Below are positions 44,984-54,238 of a stretch of 64,000 nt of DNA, piece by piece; the first letter of the stretch is position 1, and each line of letters begins with the position of its first letter. This DNA comes from Modicisalibacter xianhensis. Lineage in GTDB: Bacteria > Pseudomonadota > Gammaproteobacteria > Pseudomonadales > Halomonadaceae. The stretch is from positions 62,001 through 126,000 of the forward strand of contig NZ_FOPY01000015.1 in NCBI RefSeq assembly GCF_900113605.1. Reading direction: 5' to 3'. The notes beneath the pieces were generated by a model that made no database searches, was not told the DNA's origin, and was given only the letters and a program-made list of their open reading frames with translations. The position numbers were made by a program, and so were the translations under genes.

Positions 44984-45871
44984 ATGAGCAAGATCGGATT
45001 CATCGGTTTGGGCATCATGGGCCGCCCCATGGCCGGCCACCTGCTGGATGCTGGCCACGAGCTGGTCACCGTCAAGCGCGACAAGCCGCTGGCCAGCGAG
45101 CTGGCCGACAAGGGCATGCGTGAACTCGACTCGCCGGCGGCCGTGGCCGAGGCCAGCGAGGTGGTCATTACCATGGTGCCGGACACGCCCGACGTCGAGC
45201 AGGTGCTGTTCGGTGAGGGCGGCGTCATCGAGGGGCTTCAGCCCGGCACGCTGGTCATCGACATGAGCTCCATCGCCCCGCTGGCCACCCAGCAGTTCGC
45301 CCAGCGCATCCATGAGGCCGGCGGCGAATACGTCGACGCCCCGGTGTCCGGCGGTGAGGGCGGCGCCATCAATGCTGCGCTGACCATCATGGTGGGCGCC
45401 ACCGAGGAAGGTTTTTCCCGCGCCAAGCCGCTGCTCGACATCATGGGCAAGACCATCACCCACATCGGTGGCCACGGTGCCGGCCAGACCTGCAAGGTGG
45501 CCAACCAGATCGTCGTCGCCCTGACCATCGAGGCGGTGTCCGAGGGTCTGCTGTTCGCCTCGCGGGCCGGTGCCGATGTCGCCAAGGTTCGCGAGTCGCT
45601 GCTCGGCGGCCTGGCCCAGTCGAAGATTCTCGACGTGCATGGCGAGCGCATGATCCAGCGCACCTTCGATCCGGGCTTCAAGATCCGGCTGCACCAGAAG
45701 GATCTCAACCTGGCCCTGGAGGGCGCGCGCAGCCTCAACCTGGCATTGCCGGGCACGGCCAATGCCCAGCAACTGTTCCAGGCCTGTGTCGCCCATGGCG
45801 GGGCCGACTGGGATCACGCCGGCCTGGTCCGTGCCCTGGAGGCCCTCGCCGACCACGAGATCGCCAAGTAA
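44984..45871 (+). CDS. glxR: 2-Hydroxy-3-oxopropionate (tartronate semialdehyde) reductase
   Basis: Reduces tartronate semialdehyde to D-glycerate with NAD(P)H. The 295-residue protein has the Rossmann motif GFIGLGIMGRPMAGHL, the substrate motif DAPVSGGEGGA and the catalytic Lys in GQTCKVANQ. The start at 44984 is favoured by AAGGAG; an in-frame ATG at 44897 is rejected. A terminator follows, separating it from gckA. Confidence 0.95.
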   Translation: MSKIGFIGLGIMGRPMAGHLLDAGHELVTVKRDKPLASELADKGMRELDSPAAVAEASEVVITMVPDTPDVEQVLFGEGGVIEGLQPGTLVIDMSSIAPLATQQFAQRIHEAGGEYVDAPVSGGEGGAINAALTIMVGATEEGFSRAKPLLDIMGKTITHIGGHGAGQTCKVANQIVVALTIEAVSEGLLFASRAGADVAKVRESLLGGLAQSKILDVHGERMIQRTFDPGFKIRLHQKDLNLALEGARSLNLALPGTANAQQLFQACVAHGGADWDHAGLVRALEALADHEIAK

Positions 45872-45918
45872 CCCATTCCTGAGCGCTGCATCGCCGGCGA
45901 ATGCCGACCCGGCGAGTT

Positions 45919-45956
45919 CCGGTAGCCGCCATCTCCTGCGTGGCTACCGGTTTTTT
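45919..45956 (+). terminator. Terminator after glxR
   Basis: CCGGTAGCC (45919-45927) pairs perfectly with GGCTACCGG (45942-45950), followed by six T. Confidence 0.9.
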
Positions 45957-45994
45957 ACGCATGTCATCGTCGCTGTTTGCCGAGAGGTCATGTC

Positions 45995-47305
45995 ATGAAT
46001 GCCTTCACGCCCTTTGCCAGCCGCGATACCACGCGGACCTGGCTGCTGGACCTTGCTCATTCCGCCATTTCGGCGGTCCACCCGGCCAGCCTGCTTGCCG
46101 AACGCATTCCCGAGCCCCCCGTCGGACGCACCGTGGTGGTGGGCGCCGGCAAGGCGGCCGCGGCCATGGCGCAGGCCCTGGAGACGGCCTGGCAGTCCGC
46201 GTATCCCGATTCGCCGTTGTCCGGTCTCGTGGTGACCCGCTACGGACATGCCGAAACCTGCCGGCACATCGAGGTGCTGGAAGCGGCGCACCCCATGCCC
46301 GACGATCTCGGCGAGCGGGCCGCCCGGCGCATGCTGGAAGCCGTACGTGACCTGAACGAGCACGACCTGGTGATTGCCCTGGTCTCGGGCGGCGGCTCTT
46401 CGCTGATGTCGTTGCCGGCGCCAGGCCTGACCCTGCGCCAGAAACAGGCGCTCACCAAGGCACTGCTGCGTAGCGGCGCGCCGATTCGCGAGATCAATAC
46501 CGTGCGCCGCCACCTCTCGGCCATCAAGGGCGGACGCCTGGCCGCCGCCGCGCATCCGGCCCGGGTGGTCACCTACCTGATTTCCGACGTGCCGGGCGAT
46601 GAACCCAGCCTCGTCGCCTCGGGGCCAACCCTGCCCGACAATTCCACACCCGCCGACGCCCTGGCCATTCTTGAGGCCCGCCATATCGAGGTGCCCGACA
46701 GCGTGCGCCGCCACCTGGTTGCTGACACCAGCGCCCCGCAACGCGGCGATGCCGGCTTCGCACGCGACGAGTGCTGCGTGCTGGCCCGCGCCGCCGATGC
46801 CCTGCACGCCGCGCGTGAGCGTGCCGAACGCGCCGGTATCGAGGTGCGAATACTGGGTGACGACCTGGAAGGCGAGGCGCGCGATCTGGGCCACGCCCAG
46901 GGGCGCCTCGCCCTGCGCTTGCAGAGCGAGCGTGAGCGCCCATTACTGTTGCTGTCGGGGGGCGAAACCAGCGTCACCGTGCAGGGCGAGGGGCGTGGCG
47001 GGCGCAACGTCGAATACCTGCTGGGCCTGTTCGAGACGCTCAAGGGCAGCGAAGGCATCCACGCCCTGGCCATCGATACCGATGGCATCGACGGCTCCGA
47101 GGATAATGCCGGCGCGATTATCTCCCCTGACGACTGGCAACGGGCCAAGGCCGCCCGACTCTCGGTGGCAGATTACCTGACCCGCAACGACGCCTACACC
47201 TTCTTTGCCGCCCTGAGCGACCTGGTCGTCACCGGCCCCACCCGCACCAACGTCAACGACTTCCGCGCCATCCTGATCCTGCCCCAGGCCAGCCCGCTAG
47301 TTTAG
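45995..47305 (+). CDS. gckA: Glycerate 2-kinase (GckA/TtuD, MOFRL family)
   Basis: Phosphorylates D-glycerate to 2-phosphoglycerate. A 436-residue two-domain protein: GckA N-terminal domain with VGAGKAAAAMAQALE and VSGGGSSLMSLP, and the MOFRL domain with SGGETSVTVQGEGRGGRN and DTDGIDGSEDNAGA. Start at ATG 45995, with GAGAGG upstream (an in-frame TTG lies 18 bases earlier). With gcl, hyi and glxR it completes the glycerate pathway, although the intervening terminator suggests partial independence. Confidence 0.94.
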   Translation: MNAFTPFASRDTTRTWLLDLAHSAISAVHPASLLAERIPEPPVGRTVVVGAGKAAAAMAQALETAWQSAYPDSPLSGLVVTRYGHAETCRHIEVLEAAHPMPDDLGERAARRMLEAVRDLNEHDLVIALVSGGGSSLMSLPAPGLTLRQKQALTKALLRSGAPIREINTVRRHLSAIKGGRLAAAAHPARVVTYLISDVPGDEPSLVASGPTLPDNSTPADALAILEARHIEVPDSVRRHLVADTSAPQRGDAGFARDECCVLARAADALHAARERAERAGIEVRILGDDLEGEARDLGHAQGRLALRLQSERERPLLLLSGGETSVTVQGEGRGGRNVEYLLGLFETLKGSEGIHALAIDTDGIDGSEDNAGAIISPDDWQRAKAARLSVADYLTRNDAYTFFAALSDLVVTGPTRTNVNDFRAILILPQASPLV

Positions 47306-47313
47306 GCCACCGT

Positions 47314-47340
47314 GAGCTTCGCCACGGCGAAGCTCCTTCA
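47314..47340 (+). terminator. Terminator after gckA
   Basis: GAGCTTCGC (47314-47322) pairs with GCGAAGCTC (47327-47335) across CACG, followed by CTTCATC. Confidence 0.65.
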
Positions 47341-47548
47341 TCGCCTGGTCACGTGACCGTGCGATACTCCTCTCTATACGGCTGATGCGTATTGACCAGA
47401 ACGAGTCATACCCTTTCCTGAGGGGAATTTCGCTTGAGCCCCTGCGTTCGGCGGTCTACGTTTAAGTCACCAACATTAACCAAACGTTACCTGGCAGGTG
47501 TGTAGACTCGCACGCCGATACAACGATGGAACCCAAGGAGAGGACCGC

Positions 47549-47815
47549 ATGGATCGCAGTCTGACCATCAACGAGGCGTTGGATTACGCTCGCAAGACCT
47601 TCGCCCCCTACCCGGTGGCCACCCTGATCAACGAAAAGGACGCGGTGGAAGTCACGGTACAGGTGGACGGCTATGCCGTGCGCGTAGCACATCTGGACAG
47701 CGGCTCGACCCCGACCCGTGAAGCCTACCTCGACGCCATCCGCACGGTGCGCACGCACATGCACGTCATCGGCGCCCGCTTCGAAGGCGGCGACACCGGC
47801 CTGGACGAGCACTGA
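47549..47815 (+). CDS. Hypothetical protein, 88 residues
   Basis: A soluble protein of unknown function with good codon use and ribosome site AAGGAG. Sequence alternates helix (LTINEALDYARKTF) and strand (VEVTVQVDGYAVRVAHLD), an alpha/beta layout. Not recognised. It ends in a bidirectional terminator shared with the CAP-domain gene. The 243 bases ahead of it hold only the gckA terminator and its own promoter. Confidence 0.65.
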   Translation: MDRSLTINEALDYARKTFAPYPVATLINEKDAVEVTVQVDGYAVRVAHLDSGSTPTREAYLDAIRTVRTHMHVIGARFEGGDTGLDEH

Positions 47816-47846
47816 CCTGGGCATCGACAAGAAAGAGCCAAACAAC

Positions 47847-47880
47847 AAGGCCTGTACCGTTCTATCGATACAGGCCTTTT
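47847..47880. terminator. Bidirectional terminator
   Basis: AAGGCCTGTA (47847-47856) pairs with TACAGGCCTT (47869-47878), then TT; it lies between convergent genes. Confidence 0.85.
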
Positions 47881-47900
47881 CTTAAGGGTTAAGGGGCTTT

Positions 47901-48467
47901 TCAGCGTGGCTGGGCCAATACCTGCGTCCAGTAGGGTGAGTACATCGATCCCGGATCGTCGGCCCTGGCCATGCCCATTTCGGTAAAGGCCGAATTCATG
48001 ATATTGCTGCAATGCCCCGGGCTGTCCAGCCAGCCCTCGACGACGGCGGCAATCGACGCCTGCCCCGCAGCGATGTTCTCGCCTACCGCCCGCCATACGT
48101 AGCCTCGATCGCTGACGCGCTGCTGGATGCCCACGCCATCGGGGCCGGTGTGGCTGAAGTAATCGTTCTTCGCCATGTCCAAGGAATGCGCCTCGGCAGC
48201 GGCTTCAAGAGTACAATTCCAAGTCAGCGGTTCTACCGCCGCGAAACGTTCGTCACCGCATTGGCGGGACTGACCGCGTGCCTCGTTGATACGCGACAGC
48301 ATCTCGCGCTTGCGCTCGGTCAGTTCGCAGGCACCCCGTTCGCTCGCGTCATCACCCGCTGTGTCCTCGCTGGCCCATGCCCCGCTGAACGACAAGAGCC
48401 CCAGCAAACCCGCCAGGGCCCAGGGGGCGGAGCGAGTCCGCACGACGTCACCCCCCGAATTTTTCAT
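47901..48467 (-). CDS. CAP/SCP-domain secreted protein
   Basis: A 188-residue exported protein with a CAP (SCP/PR-1, YkwD-like) domain: INEARGQSRQCGD at the start, then EAHSLDMAKNDYFSHTGPDG, RAVGENIAAG and WLDSPGHCSNIMN, containing the conserved His and Glu residues. The Cys residues probably form disulfides. It begins inside the end of the upstream flavin-protein gene (20-base overlap); a signal peptide (ALAGLLGLLSFSGAWA) follows. An in-frame GTG shortly downstream is an alternative start. Confidence 0.82.
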   Translation of the reverse strand: MKNSGGDVVRTRSAPWALAGLLGLLSFSGAWASEDTAGDDASERGACELTERKREMLSRINEARGQSRQCGDERFAAVEPLTWNCTLEAAAEAHSLDMAKNDYFSHTGPDGVGIQQRVSDRGYVWRAVGENIAAGQASIAAVVEGWLDSPGHCSNIMNSAFTEMGMARADDPGSMYSPYWTQVLAQPR

Positions 48468-48936
48468 TCTCGCCCATGTCCGGCGTGGCATCCTTCTTGA
48501 TATTGGCCTTGGCGATCTCGTAAAGCTGGAACGTCTTGCTCTCCTTGGCCTTCCAGTGCTCGCCCATCTGTACCTTGACTTCCAGCAGCGCCACGTCCGG
48601 GTCGTCCTTGCCTTCGGGGAACCAGGCCGCAATGAAGGGGTTCCAATATTTTTCGATCAGCTCGCGGTTATCGGTCAGGTTGGCCTTGCCCGAGAGCGAT
48701 ACATACACACCCTCTTCCTGATCGGAGAAGCTCAGGCAAACGTCGTGATCGCTGGCGGTTTCAAAGACCTTCTCGGCACTACGGCGAGTGTAAAACCACA
48801 AGGTGCCGTCGTACTCGTCCTGCACCAGATGCATCGGCCGGGCACGGGGCATGTCGCCGTCCAGCGTGACCAGCATGCCGACCTTGATATCCTTGATCAT
48901 CTTCCAGATCTTCTGCTTGTGCTCGGGGCTGGACAT
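48448..48936 (-). CDS. Pyridoxamine 5'-phosphate oxidase-family protein (general stress protein 26-like)
   Basis: A 162-residue split-barrel flavin-binding protein: KIWKMIKDIKVGMLVTLDGDMPRARPMHLV, SDHDVCLSFSD and EKYWNPFIAAWFPEGKDDPDVALLEV. Members are FMN-binding stress proteins rather than true PdxH. Start at 48936 with AGGAGG. The CAP gene overlaps its 3' end. Confidence 0.85.
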   Translation of the reverse strand: MSSPEHKQKIWKMIKDIKVGMLVTLDGDMPRARPMHLVQDEYDGTLWFYTRRSAEKVFETASDHDVCLSFSDQEEGVYVSLSGKANLTDNRELIEKYWNPFIAAWFPEGKDDPDVALLEVKVQMGEHWKAKESKTFQLYEIAKANIKKDATPDMGENEKFGG

Positions 48937-49118
48937 CGTTTCAACCTCCTGTCGAAAACCTACGGCGAAATGACATGGCGACGCCAATGCATCGCCACAT
49001 GGCCAGAATCAGCCTAGCTACCCACCTCGACCTCGGCAAACGCATATCGGCATGTCATGCCTCGACATCCGGCCGGACCTGGCCCAAGGTGTCGCTTCTT
49101 TTCATTCAGGAACGATTC

Positions 49119-49745
49119 ATGGCTCTTTCGACCTGGTTGCTCTTCGTCACCGTGGCTGCGGTCAGCATCCTCAGCCCCGGCCCGGCCTTTCTGATGGCAG
49201 TGCGCAACGGCATGGCAGGCGGTGTGCGTCGCGTGGCGCTCTCATCGCTGGGCAACATCAGCGGCCTGCTGGTGATTGCCAGTGCCGCCGTGCTCGGCCT
49301 GGGGGTCGTGCTGACCACCTCCGAAATGCTGTTCATGATTCTCAAGCTGTGCGGTGCCGGTTACCTGCTCTATCTCGGCGTACGCCAATGGCGCAATCCG
49401 GCCAGCCTGGTCGTGGCACGCCCCGACACGTCGACGCGAGGCCGCGCGCGTGTCTTCAGCGAAGGTGTACTGGTCGCTCTCAGCAACCCCAAGGCGATCC
49501 TGTTTTTCACCGCGCTGTTCCCGCAGTTTCTGGATCCCCGGCTGCCACTCGCTCCGCAGTTCACGATCATGGTCGGCACGTTCATGGTCTTGTCGTTCAC
49601 CACCCTGATGGCGTACGGCAGCCTGGCCAGACAGATCGCCCGCTGGCTCGGCTCCGCCAGACGGACTCGCTGGTTCAATCGCCTGGTGGGCAGTGCCTTT
49701 ATCGGCCTGGGTGTCTCGCTGCTGCGCCTGCGCCAACCCGTGTAA
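49119..49745 (+). CDS. LysE/RhtB-family amino-acid exporter
   Basis: A 208-residue, six-helix translocator. Family motifs: ILSPGPAFLMAVRNGMAGG near residue 20, LKLCGAGYLLYLGVRQWR and ALSNPKAILFFTALFPQFL. Such proteins export amino acids or homoserine lactones. Start at 49119 with CAGGAAC; longer in-frame starts are less likely because they add a non-hydrophobic extension. Confidence 0.88.
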   Translation: MALSTWLLFVTVAAVSILSPGPAFLMAVRNGMAGGVRRVALSSLGNISGLLVIASAAVLGLGVVLTTSEMLFMILKLCGAGYLLYLGVRQWRNPASLVVARPDTSTRGRARVFSEGVLVALSNPKAILFFTALFPQFLDPRLPLAPQFTIMVGTFMVLSFTTLMAYGSLARQIARWLGSARRTRWFNRLVGSAFIGLGVSLLRLRQPV

Positions 49746-49814
49746 ATCTCGCCGCGTTGCGCGGCTGTGCTCTACGCTGATAAAGGGATGACACGTCAGG
49801 CAAGGAGGCAAACC

Positions 49815-50045
49815 ATGCGTACCATGATGCTGGGCATAGTTATCGCACTGCTGCTCGGCCTGGCCGGCTGCGGCACGACTACCAAGGACAGAGCGCTGAG
49901 CGGCGCGGGCATTGGCGCCGCCGCCGGGGCGGGGGCCGCTGCCGTGACCGGCAACAGCATGACCAAGGGCGCCGTGCTAGGGGCGGGCGCCGGCGCGGCC
50001 GCGGGCGCCATGACCGACGAAGAGGATATCAACCTGGGCGATTGA
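49815..50045 (+). CDS. Small lipoprotein with glycine-zipper
   Basis: A 76-residue protein with a lipoprotein signal (lipobox LLGLAGC) and then two Gly/Ala-zipper stretches (GAGIGAAAGAGAAAV and GAVLGAGAGAAAGAM), like YMGG/OsmB-type outer-membrane lipoproteins. Ribosome site AAGGAGG. It may be osmotically or envelope-stress regulated, which is inference from family. Confidence 0.8.
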   Translation: MRTMMLGIVIALLLGLAGCGTTTKDRALSGAGIGAAAGAGAAAVTGNSMTKGAVLGAGAGAAAGAMTDEEDINLGD

Positions 50046-50077
50046 GGCCCCGGGTTGGCAAGGAGCTTCATAAGACG

Positions 50078-51115
50078 CTACGTACTGTCCCGTACCATCA
50101 GTTCGAAGCCGATATCGCAGCGTAGCGCCTCCCCCTTCTCACCATCCAGGCGCGCCAGCAGGAACCTGGCCGCCTGGACACCCATCTCGAAGCGCGGCAC
50201 CGAAACCGTGGTCAGCGCAGGCGTCAGGCATTCGCTGAGCGGCAGGCCCAGATAACCGGCAACGGCGATATCATCGGGCACGCGAATACCCCGCCGGTTG
50301 GCCTCGAGAATGGCGCCAGCCGCCAGGTTGTCATTGGTGAAATGGATGGCGTCGAGATCCGGATAGCGCTGCAGGGCCTCCATGAACAGCCGACCTCCGG
50401 TCTGGTAGGACGCTGCCTCGTCGTTCTGCAGCAGGCGGCTGCCATCGATGCCGGCCGATTCCAGTATTTCGCGATGGCCTTCGTAACGCTGCAAGGTCCG
50501 GTAGTCCCGGTCCATGCGCGACCCCACGTAGGCGATGCGACGATAGCCTTGCTCGACGAGATGCCGGGCCATGCAGCGCCCCACTTCGGCGTTGTCGACA
50601 CCGACATTGCTGTCGATGCAGGACGCGCCGTATTCCATGATCTCCACCACCGGGCGCTGGCACGCCTCGAGACGCTGGACCGCGCGCTCGCGATGCCGCA
50701 GCCCGGCAATGATGATGCCTGACGGCGAATACCCCAGAACCGTATCGATCAGCGCCGCCTCGCGATCCAGATCGAAGTCGGTCGACCCCAGCAACAGTTG
50801 GTAGCCGGTGTCTTCCAGGGTTTGCTGGATACCATGGATTACATCAATGTAAGTCAGGATCGATAGTGAAGGCACGATGACCGGGATGACCCGGGTGCCG
50901 GCCGAGGCCAGGCCACCGGCAATCAGGTTGGGCACGTAGCCCAGCGCATCCACGGCCTGCTCGACACGCGTGCGCAGTTTCTCCGAGACCTGGTCGGGGT
51001 TGTTCATGACACGCGAGACGGTGATCGGCGCCACACCAGCATGCTTGGCAACGTCGCCAAGCGTCACACGCCCCACTCCCTTGTGGCGTCGGCGGCCGCG
51101 TTCTGTTTTTCCCAT
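50078..51115 (-). CDS. LacI/GalR-family repressor of the TRAP operon
   Basis: A 345-residue regulator with helix-turn-helix VTLGDVAKHAGVAPITVSRVMNNPDQVS and a periplasmic-binding-like sensor domain (residues 70-340). It resembles GntR of E. coli (gluconate), so a sugar acid inducer is plausible. The start is taken at 51115 (MGKTERG); an in-frame ATG at 51145 adds ten residues. It is divergent from the TRAP genes; the two palindromes at 51174-51207 are its likely operators. Confidence 0.88.
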   Translation of the reverse strand: MGKTERGRRRHKGVGRVTLGDVAKHAGVAPITVSRVMNNPDQVSEKLRTRVEQAVDALGYVPNLIAGGLASAGTRVIPVIVPSLSILTYIDVIHGIQQTLEDTGYQLLLGSTDFDLDREAALIDTVLGYSPSGIIIAGLRHRERAVQRLEACQRPVVEIMEYGASCIDSNVGVDNAEVGRCMARHLVEQGYRRIAYVGSRMDRDYRTLQRYEGHREILESAGIDGSRLLQNDEAASYQTGGRLFMEALQRYPDLDAIHFTNDNLAAGAILEANRRGIRVPDDIAVAGYLGLPLSECLTPALTTVSVPRFEMGVQAARFLLARLDGEKGEALRCDIGFELMVRDST

Positions 51116-51173
51116 GAGCTGTTTCGTCCTCGCTCGTCCGTGCATGTCGCAGTGTACCCTACGACTAAAGTTC

Positions 51174-51207
51174 TGGTAGCGCTACCATAGTTCTGGTAGC
51201 GCTACCA
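51174..51207. promoter_or_regulatory. Tandem LacI-family operators
   Basis: Two copies of the perfect palindrome TGGTAGCGCTACCA at 51174-51187 and 51194-51207, part of a 20-base direct repeat (both preceded by AGTTC), so they lie on the same DNA face, two turns apart. The CG centre is typical of LacI-family sites. Confidence 0.88.
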
Positions 51208-51283
51208 ATTTCGCACTGCTAGCTTTTCTCTAGTGCCGCTCCCAGTCGTCACCCATCACAACAACAAGAGACAGGAGGACGTC

Positions 51284-51367
51284 ATGCCAACCTGGATCTC
51301 CCTTCCCCGGCGCTCCCGGCGACACGCGTCGCCATCAACGCACCTCGCGTTCCATGCCAGCCCATGA
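51284..51367 (+). CDS. Possible 27-residue leader peptide
   Basis: A small ORF (MPTWISLPRRSRRHASPS...) with an excellent ribosome site (CAGGAGGACGTC) in the TRAP leader. It ends 20 bases before the dctP start. It is Arg/Ser/His-rich and could be a leader that couples translation, or a chance ORF. Confidence 0.35.
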   Translation: MPTWISLPRRSRRHASPSTHLAFHASP

Positions 51368-51386
51368 GTCCAAGGAGATGACCACC

Positions 51387-52364
51387 ATGAAACTAACAAC
51401 CACCCGTAGTTTCGTACTTGCCAGCGCGATGACGCTGGGCGTGTCCCTGCCCGTCGCCGCACAGGAACTCGCCATCGCCATTCACGTCGACCCGGCACAT
51501 GCCATGTTCAAGGTGGGCGAACGCCTGAAACAGACCATCGAGGAGCAGACCGACGGCGAGATGACCGTCACCTTGCTCGGTACCGAGGTCGGTGGCGAGC
51601 GTGACCACCTGGAAGGCGTCAGCTACGGGGAATACGACATCGCCCTTGGCGGCTCGATGCCCATGACGCTCTATGCGCCCAAGTTCGCCGCCGCCGACCT
51701 GCCCTTCGTCTACGACTCGAGCGACGAGGCCCGCCAGGTCTACGAAGGCGACACCGGGGACGCCATCAACAAGCAGCTCGTGGCCAACGGCAACATGCGC
51801 CTGGTGGGCCTGTCGGCACGCAACCCGCGCAATCTGACCTCCAACATGCCGGTGAAGTCGCCCGAGGATATCCAGGGCGTGCGCATGCGCGTCCCGGAAA
51901 TTGCCCCTTGGGTGAAGGTCTGGGAACAGGTCGGCGCCCTGCCCAGCCCCATCGCCTGGCCCGAGGTCTATACCTCGCTGCAGACAGGCGTGATCGAGAT
52001 GCAGGAAAACCCGGTCGACCTGATCTATGCCGGCAAGCTGTACGAGGTGCAGGACTACATCAACCGCACGGAGCATGTGTACTCCTTCTTCCACTGGCTG
52101 ATGAACGAGGATTTCTACCAGGGTCTGTCCGATGAGGACCGGGAGATGCTGCTGTCCGCCATCGACGAGGCCACCCAGTGGGGGGACGAACTCGTCGCCC
52201 AGGGACAGGAAGAGGTCTACCAGAAGCTGAAGGACGAAGGCATGGAAGTCGTCGAGCCGGATGTCGCGGCTTTCCGTGAAGCGGCCAAGCCGGCCGTCGA
52301 GGAGATCGCCCAGGGCTATGACCCTGCCGTCCGCGATTACGTCATGTCGCTGATCAACCAATAA
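51387..52364 (+). CDS. TRAP transporter substrate-binding protein DctP
   Basis: A 325-residue periplasmic receptor for a carboxylate. Signal peptide 1-25 (ends PVAAQE). The DctP signature region includes GVRMRVPEIAPWVKVW with the Arg that salt-bridges the ligand's carboxylate, then WPEVYTSLQTGVIEMQENPVDLI. The start at 51387 has AAGGAG nine bases upstream. First gene of a dctPQM set. Confidence 0.92.
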   Translation: MKLTTTRSFVLASAMTLGVSLPVAAQELAIAIHVDPAHAMFKVGERLKQTIEEQTDGEMTVTLLGTEVGGERDHLEGVSYGEYDIALGGSMPMTLYAPKFAAADLPFVYDSSDEARQVYEGDTGDAINKQLVANGNMRLVGLSARNPRNLTSNMPVKSPEDIQGVRMRVPEIAPWVKVWEQVGALPSPIAWPEVYTSLQTGVIEMQENPVDLIYAGKLYEVQDYINRTEHVYSFFHWLMNEDFYQGLSDEDREMLLSAIDEATQWGDELVAQGQEEVYQKLKDEGMEVVEPDVAAFREAAKPAVEEIAQGYDPAVRDYVMSLINQ

Positions 52365-52427
52365 GCGCATGCCGGCCCGCATCGCGACGCCGCGATGCGG
52401 GCCCTCCATCCTCGCCAGGAGGTGCTC

Positions 52428-52943
52428 GTGAGTCTTCGTTCCTTCGTCACCAGCGCATTGACCCTGTTCTGGTCGCTGCTGACCACCGTCGTGGTCACGG
52501 CCTTCTGCCTGATGCTCGTGGTCATGGCCATCCAGGTGATCTCACGCTACACGCTGGGCCTCGCCGTGCCATGGACCGATGAAGTCTCGCGTTACCTGTT
52601 CCTTGCCGAGATCTTCCTCGGCTCCGTGCTGGCGCTACGCTATCAGGAACATATCCGCGTGACGGTGGTGACCGACCTGCTGCCCGCCAGGGTGGCGCAC
52701 CTCGTCGCGGCCCTGGCCGACCTGATCGGCATCGTGGTGCTGCTCATGCTCATGGGGGGGGCCTGGAACATGATGGAACGTACCGCCGGTGTATTTGCCA
52801 GCACGTTCCGCATGAGCTTCTCGTACGTCTATTTGATGCAGTTCATCGCCGCCCTGCTGATGGTGATCCTGCTGGTCGATCAGTGCCAGCGCCACCTGCG
52901 TGGCAAGCCCGTCATCTCCCCCGCCAAGCCCTGGAGCGATTGA
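52428..52943 (+). CDS. TRAP transporter small permease DctQ
   Basis: A 171-residue four-helix membrane protein with the family motif VVMAIQVISRYTLGLAVPWTDEVSRYLF and later YQEHIRV. The start is a GTG at 52428 with AGGAGG. The last base lies 2 bases before dctM. Confidence 0.9.
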   Translation: MSLRSFVTSALTLFWSLLTTVVVTAFCLMLVVMAIQVISRYTLGLAVPWTDEVSRYLFLAEIFLGSVLALRYQEHIRVTVVTDLLPARVAHLVAALADLIGIVVLLMLMGGAWNMMERTAGVFASTFRMSFSYVYLMQFIAALLMVILLVDQCQRHLRGKPVISPAKPWSD

Positions 52944-52945
52944 GC

Positions 52946-54238
52946 ATGGAAGTCTTCGTCATCATGTTCGTGGGCCTGATCGGCCTGCTGATGCTGGGGC
53001 TGCCAGTGGCCTTCGCAATGATTGCCTCATCGGCGCTGGTGCTGGGCTATACCCGCGGCTTCGATGCCATCCCGCTCGAGATGATCGCCCAGCGCACCCT
53101 CTATGGCGTGAACAGCTTCACGCTACTGGCCATTCCGGCCTTCCTGTTGATTGGCCGGCTGATGAACGCCGCCGGCATTTCCGACCGGGTCTTCGATATC
53201 GCGCGCTGCACCGTAGGCCATCTCAAGGGCGGCCTCGGTCACGTCAACGTGCTGGCCAGCATGCTGTTTGCCGGCATGTCCGGCTCGGCCGTGGCCGATG
53301 CCGGCGGCCTGGGCGCCGTCGAGATCAAGGCCATGAAGGACGATGGGTTTCCCACCGATTTCAGTGCCGCCGTCACCGCCAGTTCGGCCACGATCGGGCC
53401 GATCATTCCCCCCAGCATTCCCGCAGTCATCTATGGCGCCCTGGCCAATGCCTCGATTGCCGCCATCTTCCTGGGCTCGATCCTGCCGGGCCTGTTCATG
53501 GGCCTGGGCCTGATGCTCATGGTCGGCGTGATTTCCCACCGGCGAGGCTACCCGACCCGGGCCCGTGCCACGCTGCAGGAGTTCGCCCGTGCCCTGGCAC
53601 GTGGCCTGCTGCCGATGCTGACCCCGCTGATCATCATCATCGGTATCCTGTCGGGCCTGTTCACGCCGACCGAAGCCTCGGTCGTGGCCCTGCTCTATTG
53701 CCTGATCATCTCGTTCGGCATCTATCGCTCGATCAGCGTGCGTGACTTCATCGGTATCCTGCGTGCCACTGCCATCGACACGGCCGTGCTGCTGCTGATC
53801 ATCGCCGGCAGTGCCCTCTACAGCTGGGTCCTGGCGCGCTACCAGGTCACGGCGCTGGTCGCCGATTTCCTGCTGGCCACGGTCACCGACCCGCTGATGC
53901 TGTTGCTGCTGCTGAGCCTGTTCATCCTGCTGATCGGGCTTTTCGTCGACTCCGTGCCGGCGCTGTTCCTGCTGACTCCCCTGCTGGTGCCGGTGGTCGT
54001 GCAGTACGGCATCGACCCGGTGCATTTCGGCGTGTTGATGATCTTCAACCTGATGATCGGCTTGATCACCCCTCCGGTAGGTACCGTGCTGTTCACGATC
54101 CAGAAGATCACCAACCTGCCGCTTTCGAGTCTGATCCGGGCCACGCTGCCCTTCTATATTCCGCTGCTGGCGGTCCTGATCCTGATCACCTGCTTCCCGT
54201 CGATCGTCATGTTCCTGCCGGATCTGGTGTTGCGATAG
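52946..54238 (+). CDS. TRAP transporter large permease DctM
   Basis: A 430-residue permease with about 12 helices that couples uptake to sodium. Family motifs include GMSGSAVADAGGLGAVEI, GPIIPPSIPAVIYGA and GLITPPVGTVLF. Directly follows dctQ. Confidence 0.93.
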   Translation: MEVFVIMFVGLIGLLMLGLPVAFAMIASSALVLGYTRGFDAIPLEMIAQRTLYGVNSFTLLAIPAFLLIGRLMNAAGISDRVFDIARCTVGHLKGGLGHVNVLASMLFAGMSGSAVADAGGLGAVEIKAMKDDGFPTDFSAAVTASSATIGPIIPPSIPAVIYGALANASIAAIFLGSILPGLFMGLGLMLMVGVISHRRGYPTRARATLQEFARALARGLLPMLTPLIIIIGILSGLFTPTEASVVALLYCLIISFGIYRSISVRDFIGILRATAIDTAVLLLIIAGSALYSWVLARYQVTALVADFLLATVTDPLMLLLLLSLFILLIGLFVDSVPALFLLTPLLVPVVVQYGIDPVHFGVLMIFNLMIGLITPPVGTVLFTIQKITNLPLSSLIRATLPFYIPLLAVLILITCFPSIVMFLPDLVLR

